Shown piece by piece: positions 37,497-50,000 of a stretch of DNA of 64,000 nt; position 1 is the stretch's first letter; each line of letters opens with the position of its first letter. This stretch comes from Dirofilaria immitis. Taxonomy: Eukaryota > Nematoda > Chromadorea > Rhabditida > Onchocercidae. A model generated the notes under the pieces. The model was not told the origin of the DNA. It worked only from the letters and a program-made list of their open reading frames with translations, and ran no database searches. Both the position numbers and the translations under genes were made by a program. The stretch covers positions 124,001-188,000 of the forward strand of contig JAKNDB010000107.1 in assembly GCA_024305405.1 (NCBI GenBank), read 5' to 3'.

Positions 37497-39124
37497 AAAG
37501 ATATTAATAAAAAACGATAACATGAAATTTGAGGTCAATGTATTGGTTGACCTTTTGCAGAGTATTGATTCATAGGAAGGAAATTATGCCATCAAAAAGA
37601 TAATACTATTCATAAATCAATTATCACTATGATATAACAATCATTATAGTAATTCTTATGTTATAATGAATTGTTTTAAATTGGAAATGATATGAAATGA
37701 ATTGAAATTCGAAAACTTCCAATATTATCATATATCTCGAAACTTCCTAAAAGTTTGAACGCTAATTTCAATTGTCCTATTTAAAATATTGCTATAATGA
37801 AAATAAATAAGTAAATTATTTATTCTTATCTGCTAATTTATCAAAATGAACTAATCATTTCTAAACTATTTAAATTTGATTAAAATTGATTACAAATAAT
37901 GTTAAAATAAGCAAATGAAATAACTAATTAAAAGGTTAAATAAAATATTAAACTTTTTTACTTACAATTAAAAGAAAAAATTAGAAAAAAATAAAATAAA
38001 ATAATTCCTAATTTTATCATTTTGAAATACAACAATTATTAAAATTACTTCAAAAAATCTCTCTTATCTCTCTTAGTCTTATTATTGTTTGTTATTTTGT
38101 TATTAATTTGAAAATTTAATATTAAATTGATATGATATGATAAATTAATTAAGAAGTAAAAATTGATAAATCAAATAGATACATACATACATACATCACA
38201 TATATATATATATATATATCTGATATTGATAGTTTAAGAAATGATAATAATACGAATAGGTATGGATAAGTTGGTTTAACCTATCAAAAAAAAATAGATC
38301 GATTAATGAATGTAAATAGTGAAAGTTATTCAATATAGTAAATAATAATTTGTTTTAGTTAATATCAAAATTAATTGATTAATGTTTTACTGATTTCTTT
38401 AAAATAGGCTAAGCGGAGATAGATAGCTTATGCTCCATCTCTAAAAACAGGAGATAGATGGGTCATGTTCCATCCATCTCTAAAACAGGATAAACGGGAG
38501 ATAGATAGGTCATGTTCCATCCATCTCTAAAACAGGATAAACAGGAGATAGATAGGTTATGTTCCATCCATCTCAAACAGGATAAGCAGGAGATAGAGGA
38601 AACAGGATAAGCAGGAGATAGTGAAAACAGGATAAGCAGGAAATATATAGTTCATGTTCCATCTCTAAAAACAGGATAAACAGGAGATAAATAGTTCATG
38701 TTCCATCTCTTAAAACAGGATAAACGAGAGATAGATAGCTCATATGCCATTTCTGGAAACAGGATAAACGGGAAATAGATAATTAATATTCCATCTTTAA
38801 AAACAGAATAAGTAGGGAATAGATAGGTCATGTTCCATATTTAAAAACAGGCTAAGTGGGAGATAGTTTATATTTAAAACAGGATAATGAGTAATAGTAA
38901 TGTTTGTATGAAATAATTTAATGAATGTAATTTATATATAATAAAAAATTAAGCCTTGTAATAAAGTAATAAATATATTTTTATTAGTGAAAAGTTTGTT
39001 GCGAATAATTTCTCAAGCAATTTATAGCTTTCTTGCGATTTTTTAGAATATAAAATTAATTTTACACATAAAAAAACGAAGAAATATAAATATTATTAAT
39101 TATAGATATAATCAATTAATATAA
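37497..39124. other. Intergenic stretch
   Basis: No gene seen. (ATAC)n and (TA)n at 38181-38220, and the repeat array below. Confidence 0.55.
38400..38890. repeat. About 50-bp tandem array, about 11 degenerate copies
   Basis: Unit aaacaggataaacgggagat plus agataggtcatgttccatc-catctct. Copies vary in length and include two short ones (gaggaaacaggataagcagg; gtgaaaacaggataagcagg). Confidence 0.95.
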
Positions 39125-41214
39125 TTAACTTCCAGATCTTTGTAAATCATTATTGAATGGATTAAACATTTGCGAATATGATGAATATGTGGCAGCAGCA
39201 GCAGCAGCGTTATTTTGAGCATAAGGATTATAAAGATCACCTTGATATGGATAATAAGGTGATGCACTAGTACCGCTTAAACTAAATCCGCATGCAGCAC
39301 GCGTATTACTTGCATTAGGCATATATGCAGCTGCAGATTGTGCACCTAATGAATATGCTGATGACCAACCTGCAAAAAAAAAAAAAGTGAAACTATACAT
39401 TATATTGTTTCGAATTTTTTCATTTTTAATTTGATGAGAATTTTTGAATAATTATTATAAATAGATAAGTTTCTTTCGCAACAATTCATTTATCATTAAG
39501 TTTTAATTTTAGATCGTAAATGATCTATTTTTAACTTTAGATCATTAAATGATCTATATTCTAACAAGCATAGTTGATTCAACTTATTGAACTACCTGAT
39601 ATACCCATAAGCATATATCAAGAATTCTTTTATCTCAAGTATATTATCAGAGAATAATTCTCTTTAAATTTATTATTAACTTTTAATTTCAGATCTTCAA
39701 ATGATCTATTTCTAACCTTAGATCTTTAAATGACCTACATTTCAACAAAAATTTATAATTAATAGTTATCCAATTTATTGAACTATCTGATATACATATA
39801 AGCATGTACATGAATTCTTTTATCAAGCATGTTATCAGAGAGCAATTCTATTTAAATCTATCATCAAGTTTTAATTTTAGATCTTTAAATGATCTATATT
39901 CCAACCAGCATCAATAATTAATAGTTGATTCAATTTATTGAACTATTTGATAAGCATATATCAAGAATTCTTTTATCAAGCATGTTATCAGAGAATAATT
40001 TTATTTAAATAATTATCCTATAAATTTCAAAATGTTTTTTCTCTGAATGAGTTATTCTTATCGTACCATATAAATAAATAAAAATATGCAAATCTTAAAT
40101 GTTTTTTTTTACTTATCAAATAATCAATAATTCTGAAAGAACAAAATTTTGGAAGATAATAGAAATGATAAGGAATCGAAACGAGTAATATTATAAACTT
40201 TGATAATATTTTTTTAGTTAGTTAAAAGAAAATTATGAATATCATAAATATGAAATATTCAATTTACATAATGAAATAAACATACCAGCTAAACTTGCTG
40301 AATGTGTTGGGCATACCGTTCTTAACGGATATTCCCTTTGATCGTATTTTCCGCACTGCAAAATTAATTTTTAAATAATTCGTAGTTTCTGAAATTTTAT
40401 GAAAATCAATATTAGCACATGAAATTTATTAAAAAAAAAAAAACTCACTGATAAATAGTTAAATTTGCAATGAAAATTAGATTACCTATTTCCAGTTTTC
40501 AGGTTAAATTCTGTAGTACCCGGGATTACAAGCGGTGAAATACTTTTCTGCGTACTTGATTCACCTTTATTCGGTTCTGGAGGAGGTGTTTCTGCGTGAC
40601 TACTACATCGATCATGATTGTGTCGTACTTGCATCATCCGTTTTTGTTGTCGATCTTTTGCTCGGCGATTTTTGAACCATACCTTTTTTTATGAACGAGC
40701 ATTAAAAAGTTATAAAACAAAATTACATTATCTATTCTTGAGGAAGCAAACATTAATTAATAAATTAGAATTTAGCTCATACCTTTATCAATAAAAATCT
40801 AAAACTTTATACTTGAATTCGAGATTCCTGAAGTCCGATCTTTCTGCAATTTGTTCACGATGATAAACATCCGGATAATGAGTTTGCTTGAATACTGATT
40901 CGAGATAAGAAAGTTGCATAGGATTAAATGTTGTTCGTTCTCGTCGTCCTGTCGTTTTACGATTTGGATCACTGAATTTATTTTATAATTTAATAATTAT
41001 GATAGTAAATTCTTTCATCTCTTTTGCTTTCAATTATTGCTATTATATTTCAAGAGAAAGAGAAAAGAAAGAGAAAGAAAGAGAAAGAGAGAAAATTACG
41101 TAGTTGTAGTATTAGATGGTGGATTTAGGTAACTAGGAAATACAGGTGTTGAAGTATAAGCGAATGATGGTTGCGGTCCAAAATATTGTATGGATATGGA
41201 CCATTACTCACCAT
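39125..41214 (-). CDS. Otx-type K50 homeobox transcription factor A
   Basis: Exons: 41214-41100, 40971-40812, 40682-40496, 40355-40286 and 39369-39125. The homeodomain spans exons 2 and 3: [19 protein letters not shown], then [17 protein letters not shown] and, after the intron, [19 protein letters not shown]. Lysine at homeodomain position 50 (VWFKNRRAK) marks the Otx/Gsc/Pitx DNA specificity (TAATCC), and RRERTTF with TxYPD fits Otx best. The intron falls exactly between positions 46 and 47 (RIQ|VWF), as in gene B. The C-terminal part is Ala/Ser/Tyr-rich, ending [13 protein letters not shown]. Three defects: exon 1 needs a base near 41184, exon 2 needs a base near 40840 (to read IGLQESRIQ), and the 40496/40355 junction is out of phase unless CTT|GTAATC is the donor. 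I favour assembly errors over a pseudogene because all domains are otherwise well kept. Confidence 0.85.
39470..40015. repeat. About 170-bp tandem repeat, three copies
   Basis: Copies contain agttttaattttagatct, aatgatctatattc, attcaatttattgaacta and agaattcttttatcaagcat. The array fills most of the last intron of Otx A. Confidence 0.9.
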
Positions 41215-41275
41215 CGATTTACATTTAGTTTGCAATGTCACAAATATAATATCCTATCCTTCCAAAGAAAAAAGA

Positions 41276-41765
41276 AACCTTTCTGAAACAATAAGTTTAT
41301 TATTATTATCTATTATTATTATTATTTAACTACGATTAACGATTGATATTTCAACGTAGTCATATCATATTAAAATAATATCAAACTAATCAAGATAATG
41401 AAAATATCGAATATATCGTAATCAAATTATAATAATTTAAATCGTATCTTGAAAATCAACATGAAAAAGCTATGAAGAAGTATTATTATATTACATCAAA
41501 TAGCATAAACAAGACGAAGATAAACATTGAATAAAATGCAAACTTTAATAATACCAACTTTTTTTTTTTTATCATTTGTTTATTGTCAACAAATTTATTT
41601 ATTCTATTCTTTGATGATCAATTAATTTTCTAATAAACTATCAAGTTTGTTAGAAAATTGATAAACGATTTTATTCAATTATAAAAGATAATAAAAATTC
41701 AATAAATTTTCATTATCCTTTTATAATTTAATCGATTAATTTATAAGATAAAAAAGTAAACAAAT
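41276..41765. repeat. Dispersed repeat, copy 2 (about 490 bp)
   Basis: Same orientation as the copy at 29150-29640 and starting with cctttctgaaacaataag. It begins about 60 bp upstream of the Otx A start codon, so it sits in the promoter or 5' region of that gene. Confidence 0.9.
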
Positions 41766-43074
41766 GAAAAAGTAAACAAATGACAATTGCATGTATATTG
41801 TCATTTGAATAAAATATGCTATATAAAATTTCAATTCGATAATTATTCAAAAAGCTCTTAGCTTCTTCTAAACAACTATTTATATTTGAGAATAAAATTT
41901 TTAAAAATTAACACCGTAACTTCTAAATAATTTTTGATCCAAAAAAAAAAAAAATCCCACAATTAAAATGAGCACGCCCAAGATAAAATGATTGAATGGG
42001 GCCGCATTTTGGACCACGCCCAAACAATATATTCTACAAAACACCGTATGACAGTAAACAAATTAAGAGGCATACATCTGTATGATATGAATATTAGATA
42101 TATTTAATTAAGAAATTATTAAATTTTCAAATTCAACAGATGGAATATATGTAAATTAGAATTGAATTGAAATTAAATTTAAAATCATTTAAATCGATAA
42201 AGATTAGATTATGAAATTAAATTTCAACTAACATTAAAATAGAAGAAATGTATTTTATATGAATATGATATTTTTACCAAAGAATCTCCCATCTCAAAAG
42301 ATATCAAAAACAACAATCTCCGCTTTTCTCGAAAATGGTTCAAGTCCTGGGCAGCAACGGGCGGTACGTAAAAAAAAAGGGGCAGCGATGCAATCAACAT
42401 GAACTGATAATGATTTAACACTTACAAGGAATTCCTTGTTCAAAAGAAGCGGTTGTTTGTAATTTGAAAATACGAGATTGATGAAATCTTGAAATCGATT
42501 ATATGAATTATTTTAAAAGATTACAATTACTATCACACTTAAAATATGATAAAATAAAGATGAAAATAAGGAATCAAAAGAAGCGTAATATTTTCAGATT
42601 CCGTACTTTACAAATTCGATTCAATGGAATGAAACAATTTACGATTTCTTAAAAGAATAACACATTCCATTTGAAATTTTTCGCTTGAATGTTTATCGAA
42701 GTAAACAAAATGTTAACTATATTTAACATTCCGAAAAAAAGAAAAGCTGTCATTCTAATCATTTCCAATTAATCTCTTATCAATCAATCAATCAATCGTT
42801 TAATGAATGTAAAATTTTAATCTGGTAATTTTGAAAATAATTTTTGATTATATATAATTACTTTTAATTTTATCTTACTATCTTACAATCAATTATATTT
42901 TACTCATGAAATCATCATTACTTACGTAACACCGTAAACAGGGCTTATCTGATATGACGATGATTGATGGTATGACGAAAAGGATTAATACCTTGATAGA
43001 ATATATGTAGATACTAAAGTATTAGTTATTATTAAGTTCTTTTTCTTTTTTTTTTTTTTTTGAGAAATAGAATG

Positions 43075-43210
43075 TGTTAGTATTGGCTGATTACAGGTTT
43101 TACCTGTACAGAAACAATGGTTGGAATAAGGTATCCCCGCAGAGCATATCAGCGGCATCTATATCCGTTTACACGTCACTGAACGGTAAATTGACCTTTA
43201 TTCATTGAGG
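43075..43210. promoter_or_regulatory. Candidate cis-regulatory patch upstream of Otx A
   Basis: About 1.9 kb upstream of Otx A. Noticeably richer in G+C than its surroundings and with no open frame. It contains the inverted pair ACAGGT-TTT-ACCTGT and a SOX-like word AACAATGG. Function is inferred from composition only. Confidence 0.3.
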
Positions 43211-43736
43211 TGTGAATTGATATGTATCGAGGAAAGAAAACTTTTATAGCTTGCCTTAACTTATAACTTCATATGATGAACAGAAATATTATGAAAATTC
43301 ATGAATATATTCTGATCTCATCCTACATATTTATTCTATAATAAGAAAACAAGAATTGATCAATAAAATTCTTGTTATAACAAAAAGAAATCTAAAAGTT
43401 AAATCTATTCTTGCGAGTGGAAAATGAAAAAAGATAAGAAAAGATAAGGATAACCAAAGCGGAAGAATAAAAATAGTAATGATGATATTTGATAGAGATA
43501 TATTTTGAAGATTATATCAGAATATAAATTTGTAAACAAATTACACATTCAATTTTAAGTTAAGAAAATTTTGAACCAAACCTAATTGAATTCAATGAAA
43601 AATCATGCCAAATATTTATCAAACATCGTTATCATAAATTTCATTTATCAAGTTGAATATCAATGTAATATGGAAATTTCAATAATTTCTGATCGTAATC
43701 AATGTAACATTCTTGAGTGACATGAGCAGCTAAATT

Positions 43737-43752
43737 AGTGGGATAATCCAAC
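43737..43752. promoter_or_regulatory. Candidate K50 homeodomain site upstream of Otx A
   Basis: gtgggataatccaac contains TAATCC, the known target of lysine-50 homeodomains, next to a half-site in the other direction (GGATAATCC). A further GGGATAATTT lies about 40 bp on. Autoregulation of the Otx gene is a possible reading. Confidence 0.3.
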
Positions 43753-44656
43753 TACACAAAATTGAAAAACTCTTAATTGGTCGGGATAATTTGTACTAGG
43801 TATCTATAAAAGGTACAACTTGATTGAGGCAGAGATTTCTTTGATGTTAGCATATGGCATAAAGACAGGTGTGACAGCGATACCACTTAAATACTCTATC
43901 TCTTTAAATAGTCGTAGAGGAAAAAAAAAAAGGTAATTTTCGGTACAAAATGAACTCCTATCGGTATCATGAATCTCACGCCGACGAATGCTTATCTAAC
44001 CGGAAACTGATAATTGCTCACACCTTTTTTCTAACAATCATTATCAGCATTATGCTTTTAACAAATGACAAATATTTTACTGAAAGATGGTATGAAAGAT
44101 AAAAAATTTATGGCAATGATATTTGGAAGAGCATAATTTCGGTAATCGGTATAACAGCATCTTATCATTTCCATGAATGCTCACATTTATAACTAAGATA
44201 TTCAATGATAATCTTGCTAGATTCCTTGGAAGGAATAATTGAAGAAAAATTTCTCAGCGATATCTTTGTAAATGAAAAGAGAAATGTTTGCTTATCACGT
44301 ATTGAACATATAATCAATATTGATTAATCACACTATAAAACATCAAGTTGCTATTAATGATATTGTATTTGGACAATATTTCGATTTAAAATATATTTTG
44401 AATCATTTAAAAATAATAGTATATAACTTGCAAATTAATTCTCGAAATTTGAAATTTTTCCAATTATATTCTCGAGATTTTATTTGAGAAATGATTCAAT
44501 ATGAGAATTGTGTATAAAATTAAGTAATATAATAAAGATAGCATTAGTGTTATTGTTTATGTAACTAAATTATTTTATCGTAATTAAAAATTAATTTATA
44601 ACAATTAAGAAATCTTACAATTTTTAAGATCTTACTGTAATAGCTTTTAGAAACGA

Positions 44657-45085
44657 TTACAATATGGTAAATTTAAAATATATTTTTGGAAGGAAAATTT
44701 GTGGAATTTTTGAATTCCACAAATAACGGAATGATAAAAAATTTCTAATCTCATATATCACTTCAGTGGTTGTTTTTTTTTTTTTTAATTCTTCAAGTAA
44801 AAGATTTTTGATGAAGAATTGAGCATTGAATAGATTGAAGAAACGAGATCGGGAAAAATATTCCCGATGGCTAACAATTTTGAGATTATCCAGTTTCATC
44901 TCAAATTTCATGGCTTCAAAAAACGGTTGCAGGTGGTATTCATTATGAATTTGTTGTGCAAGTACTGCAACTAACACACAACCACCGTACTTTTCGAGAA
45001 AAATTATTAGGTTATTAGAAAAGTAGTAGTAGATAGTTATCGAGATATAAATCGTAAGATAACACTGGTGATGAATGATAGTCAA
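44657..45085 (-). CDS. Unidentified 142-residue open frame
   Basis: An uninterrupted frame of 142 codons in DNA where about one codon in eleven would be a stop by chance (estimate from base composition), so it is unlikely to be random. It begins MTIIHHQCYLTIYISITIYY, a hydrophobic N-terminal segment; then comes YGGCVLVAVLAQQIHNEYH, and a charged middle with MKFEMKLDNLKIVSHREYF. An eight-codon-scale A run encodes KKKK near residue 100. An inverted repeat, atcgggaata-tttttcccgat, lies inside. No family recognised and no splice partner found; it could be a single-exon gene, one exon, or a remnant of a mobile element. Confidence 0.4.
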   Translation of the reverse strand: MTIIHHQCYLTIYISITIYYYFSNNLIIFLEKYGGCVLVAVLAQQIHNEYHLQPFFEAMKFEMKLDNLKIVSHREYFSRSRFFNLFNAQFFIKNLLLEELKKKKTTTEVIYEIRNFLSFRYLWNSKIPQIFLPKIYFKFTIL

Positions 45086-47087
45086 TAATATAAATAGAGA
45101 AATATTACAAATTCATTTATTTGAGAAATATCGAAATTCGAAATTGAATCCAAAAGATGAAATATATATATTAAAATATATAATAATAAAAACAAAATTA
45201 TATACAAATAAACTTAATTTTTTGAATTAATTTTAAATGAGCAATATAATCATGATCGAGATTGATGATATCACATAATATCATATATATCATAATATTA
45301 TGTCATTAAATTTCATTCTATTAAATAAGCAAAGGTATGATTAAAAAGTTAGGAATATAATTTATATAACACTTATCATTATACGTAAATAGACATATGC
45401 TTGCGACCATTTCTATTTCATGATCGAGATTGATAATATCACATAATAATATCACATATATCATGATATGATATTAGACAATAATAGGTATAAAGATTAA
45501 TAGCAGATATAAAATATGAAGACGAATGAAAGTATATAAGAAATGATGATATTGAATGAATATTTTGAACATAAAATGGTTGGCGTCATTGTGGTAAAAA
45601 TAATAAATGGAAAATGCATATCGTCTAGATATCCAAAAGTTTGCATTAATCAGCAAAGATATGAAGATGACCACAATTTTCTAATCCTAATTGACGGGTC
45701 AATCAATTAAAAAAAAAAAAGTGCTTCGCTGATTTGAAAAAGAAATAATAGCATCATCTAAGGTTAGCCGTCGCTTTAATTAGATTATCCATAATTAATC
45801 GCTGTGTGAAGTTGCCGATTACGGTAATATATTTTCAATGAAAAATTTGCATTCGTTGAAATTTTTCGTCACTTATCGAACGAAATGATATGTGACCTCA
45901 TAATTTTAAATTTTAACAAAAGACTAATCATCTCAATTTATCAACATTTCATTTTTATTTACACATATATATATATATATATTGATTTTCTAACTTCGAG
46001 AAGATTTCATTTTTGTTTATTGATTATTGCTGTTAAAATGATTATTATTTGTTTGATGATTTTTAATGATAAATTAGTTAATGATATGTTGATTATTATT
46101 GTTAAAATGGTTATTATTTGTTCGATGATTTTTTCTCTTTGTAGCATATAATTGATAATTTTTTGAAATGGATCAGAGTATAATAATAGTCAATGATAAA
46201 TTGGTTAATGAATATGTGAAGTAAGGATTATTCTCGACATTCGTTACAATGATCAAGACAATAGCACAGAATTTTGATGATTGTAATAGCATCGGAAATG
46301 TGGCGTAATATGACATCTTTGTCATACAACAAGTTTCACATAACTTCCTTTTTTATGTTTTCGTTAAATGTAACTAACTTGTGATTTATTCAATAGTAAA
46401 GGTAAATATTGTATTTTGTATTAGATCCTGAAGGTAAATAAACTTTCACCTTTTCGATTTTTTCACTTATTTGCTGGTTTTCCAGAAATAATCAAGAGAA
46501 ATTGAAATTCTCGAACAACATATTGTATGATTAGATGATTAGCATGAAATAATCATTTTAGAGGCAAATATAATCTTCAAGAAGACTATGTTCAAAATTA
46601 ATATGAATCAAATGTCACTTAATCCTAAATCATCGTAAGGTCATCGTTTGATGCGATCAGTGGGACTGATTCTGCGGCGAATATTGCATGAACAAGAAAA
46701 GAGAAGGAAAAAGTGTAAGGGAAATTGATAAATAATTGATAGATAGTGAACGAATCGTTGAAATAAGTATCCTATGAATTTATTTATTTCTTGCCTTTAC
46801 TTAATTTGAATCTTTCAATTTAAAATTTGATTTATATTTATTTAATGTTTCAATGAATTTATATAGAATCTATGGAACAAATCTTCTGCTTTAAATTTTG
46901 ATCTTATTTATTTGTTTCAATAGTTGCAATCATCTTTGACCAGCAACTAATGTATTTATCTGAAATATTTCAGGTAAATACATTAATGATTCAGGGTGGG
47001 ACAAGCCTTTTTCATAGTAACTTACGTTAGTCGTCGGATTGAAATTTGACTTTGTGGGGGTAGATAGACGAGTGGACAAGTTGCGGG
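45086..47087. other. Intergenic stretch upstream of MED24
   Basis: AT-rich to about 46600, then gradually richer in G+C toward MED24. Two imperfect copies of catgatcgagattgataata and atcacataataatatcacat lie near 45251 and 45419. Confidence 0.5.
46948..46985. repeat. 38-bp loopless palindrome
   Basis: TAATGTATTTATCTGAAAT is followed directly by its reverse complement with one mismatch (18 of 19 positions). Confidence 0.9.
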
Positions 47088-50000
47088 ATGGATAAGTTTG
47101 TGTTGAAGGGTTGGAGTAAGGTGGTAATATTATGGATACTAGGTTGTTTTATTAATCTTCTAAGCAATATGCAGCATTTGTGAAATGATTAGAAGTAGCT
47201 TAAGAGTTGCTAAACTTTCTACATAGTTAAATCTATCTGACTAGTGGTGCGGATTTTCCGGTTTTCCGATTATAACTAAATTTTTCTTGATATTTATTCG
47301 GGATGCGTATTTTTCTTGCTTTTAACTCGTTGTTGATGACGAAAAAAATGGTATTAAAATGAGTTTGTTAATTCAGTTTGTACATATCTCAATGGGAGTG
47401 CTAAATGAGGACAAGCAACAAACGGATATAAGTTGGGTGACAAGCCTGGTGACACGTGCTCATGCCGAAGGAATGTCAGCAATTGAATTCGGTGCTTTCT
47501 TGAAAAAGCGTATAGCAACATCTGTTTGCAATGAACAACACTACAGAGCCATCGCTTGTAAATTTATAATGCTTAGATTTGATATGGAATTAGTTATATT
47601 AATAACCAAATGTATGGATCGACAGAAGTAAGCAAACAAGAATGCATGAACGTGAACATAAAGTTTATGCTTTATTTAATTCAGCAAAACTAACAGAAAA
47701 TAAAAGTTTGATGGAAGTATTGAATATACATTTGATAATATTAAACGGAATAGTATAAAATAAGCAAATAGTTGAAACTATGGAGTTTATTATATTTTAT
47801 TTGTTTCGAATAGCAAATTTAGCAATGCTTCTTCGTTTTGCTACGGCATCAGTGACACCTGATCAGCGAATGCTTGCTTGTCTGGAAGCATTGGTAAAAG
47901 CAGAGGTATTTATTATTTTATTTTTGGTCATATTGTTTTACAATTATTCTTGGCCATTTCATAGATTATTTTGATGGAATTTATCCACAGTGTTCTTTGC
48001 TTCCTGATTTTTTAAAATTGTTTTTCATAATGCGTTTACTTGTTAGAAAATAATGATTTTTTTATTGAAAAAAGATTCGTCTAATTTTATTTAATTTGGC
48101 TTGTTAAATTTGTTAATTCTCAGGTACTTCGATGGGCTGTTTTTATTGAAGTGATCGCTGAATTTCGACAGTTTTCACGTGAGTACTGCATAGAGGCTTT
48201 GGCTACGATTTTACGAAATTCAGTTCCATTGCTGAAGTAATGTTTCAGATATTGTTATCTTGTTCTAAACTTCCAGTTCTAACGCCCCAAAAATGCATCG
48301 ATGTGATTTTGTAGATTGAAAATTACTAATTTTTTAGGTGCAATTATATGTCGGAGAATGAGTGCTTAGAGTTATCGGGATCCCTGATGATTGTTTTAAA
48401 TTGGTGCTTGCTGGCTTTAGAATACTCCTTGAAAAATGAAAATAAGCGAAGTACTCAAGCGCTTATTCACTGCGCTTGTGCATATGCAAATAGCAAGTTT
48501 GTTCGTGCGTTGCTCTATATTCATGAACACATTGGAGCAGGTTTGTACTATAATGGTTAATAATTAGTTTATTGCTTTTCCATTTCTTTCTACATATTCC
48601 AAAAACCTTTTATAAGGACATTTGTATCTGTTTTTGTTTCCTCATCTACTATGTGTCTATTATTATTAATGTTACTTTGAAATAAAAGAACACTGTCAGT
48701 TCATAGAATTGTTACTGAAAACATTTTCCAAATTTATGTACTCTTTAGGTGTTAATCAGTTAGCTAAATTATCCTCTTTTTCTTTTTTCTCCTTCCGTCA
48801 AAAATCTTTAATTCACTTTCCATCCAAACTTAAAAACATCTTTTGTTTTGTTGTTTTGATTTTTATGTATTTTAGGTTATTCCAATTTGATTCTTTTCAT
48901 TCAACACTAAATATATACTTATTTTTAGAAAGCGTAAATTATGTTGTCGAAGCTGCTGTTTCGTTTGCACAAAGCTACCCTGATTGCGAAGAGTTAAAAG
49001 CGATGATTGAGGCTTTGCAGCAATTTGGCACTTCACCAGCAGAACGAATCGAGGATAATCTTGGTGGCTTAGTCAAACAAGTAGCATATGCTTAATTATT
49101 GAAGAGTCATTGTTTCGTGACGTATTTATCGCTGATATTACTTTAAGTCAGAATTATAAGGAACAGAATATTATATAATCAGTTATTGTACTAAGTCAAG
49201 TAATTAATCAGTTGTGTTGAAAATTTCGGTTAATTAAATTAATTTATAGTCGCATCCAGCAATCCTTACCTTGGTTTCGGTTTTCGAAGGATTCAGAATG
49301 ACGAAGAAAGTTGATCAAATGGCGGACTCTTTTTTGAACTTGCCGAAATTCTTGAATTTCCATTTCCAAAAATGTTTGAAGATATGATACGGGCATCTCT
49401 GTTGATTATGGTATGATTTGTATTTTTGTTAAGGAAACTGATTTATTCTGTTGTTGCTGGGAAATATATCAAACTTCATTAATTTATACTTTCGCTTACA
49501 AATTCTAATATTGAATTTTTTCAGCTTGAAGCTAAAGAATCGTTGGGTGAAGAGCTGGTGGCATCACAAGCATTTTATTACGTAAAGCTTCCGCAGATTG
49601 TTAAACATCTGTTAATTCTTGGTGCCCCACTTGATGATTTGATTACTGCGCTTGATACTATTTGCGATAACAAAACTCTTTTGAATCAAGTATATTTCAA
49701 TATATTAAATCAGCTTACATTCTGTGATAAAATTACATGTAAAAATTAAAGGGTGCTGTAGTTCTAAACTGCGTTATTGCTTACAATATTGTAATTATTA
49801 TTAATACTGGATATTCTCGGAATCTTTTATGAGAAAAATATTTTATTGTTTTGCTTGTCTATTGTTCAAAATCAATAATTTTATTATCATTGTTTTTCAG
49901 GTAGACATGAAAACGAAGACAAATACATTTCAACATCTACTAGAGCAGATGGCCGCAGCAGGTGTCATCGATGAAAGTGTTTTGAAGAATTTGCTCGAAA

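Larger units (their letters stand above)
41766..44656. other. Upstream region of Otx A
   Basis: No secure gene. A minus-strand frame at 42224-42412 begins MLIASLPLFFYVPPVAAQ, a signal-peptide-like segment, with a GTAAAA donor, but it lacks a partner exon. G+C-rich patches near 41965-42030, 43075-43210 and 43735-43990 stand out. Confidence 0.5.

Noticed and set aside
42224..42412. Signal-peptide-like minus-strand frame (MLIASLPLFFYVPPVAAQ)
   Set aside because: A GTAAAA donor is present but no downstream exon fits, and the open frame extends upstream without an ATG. Kept only as a remark.
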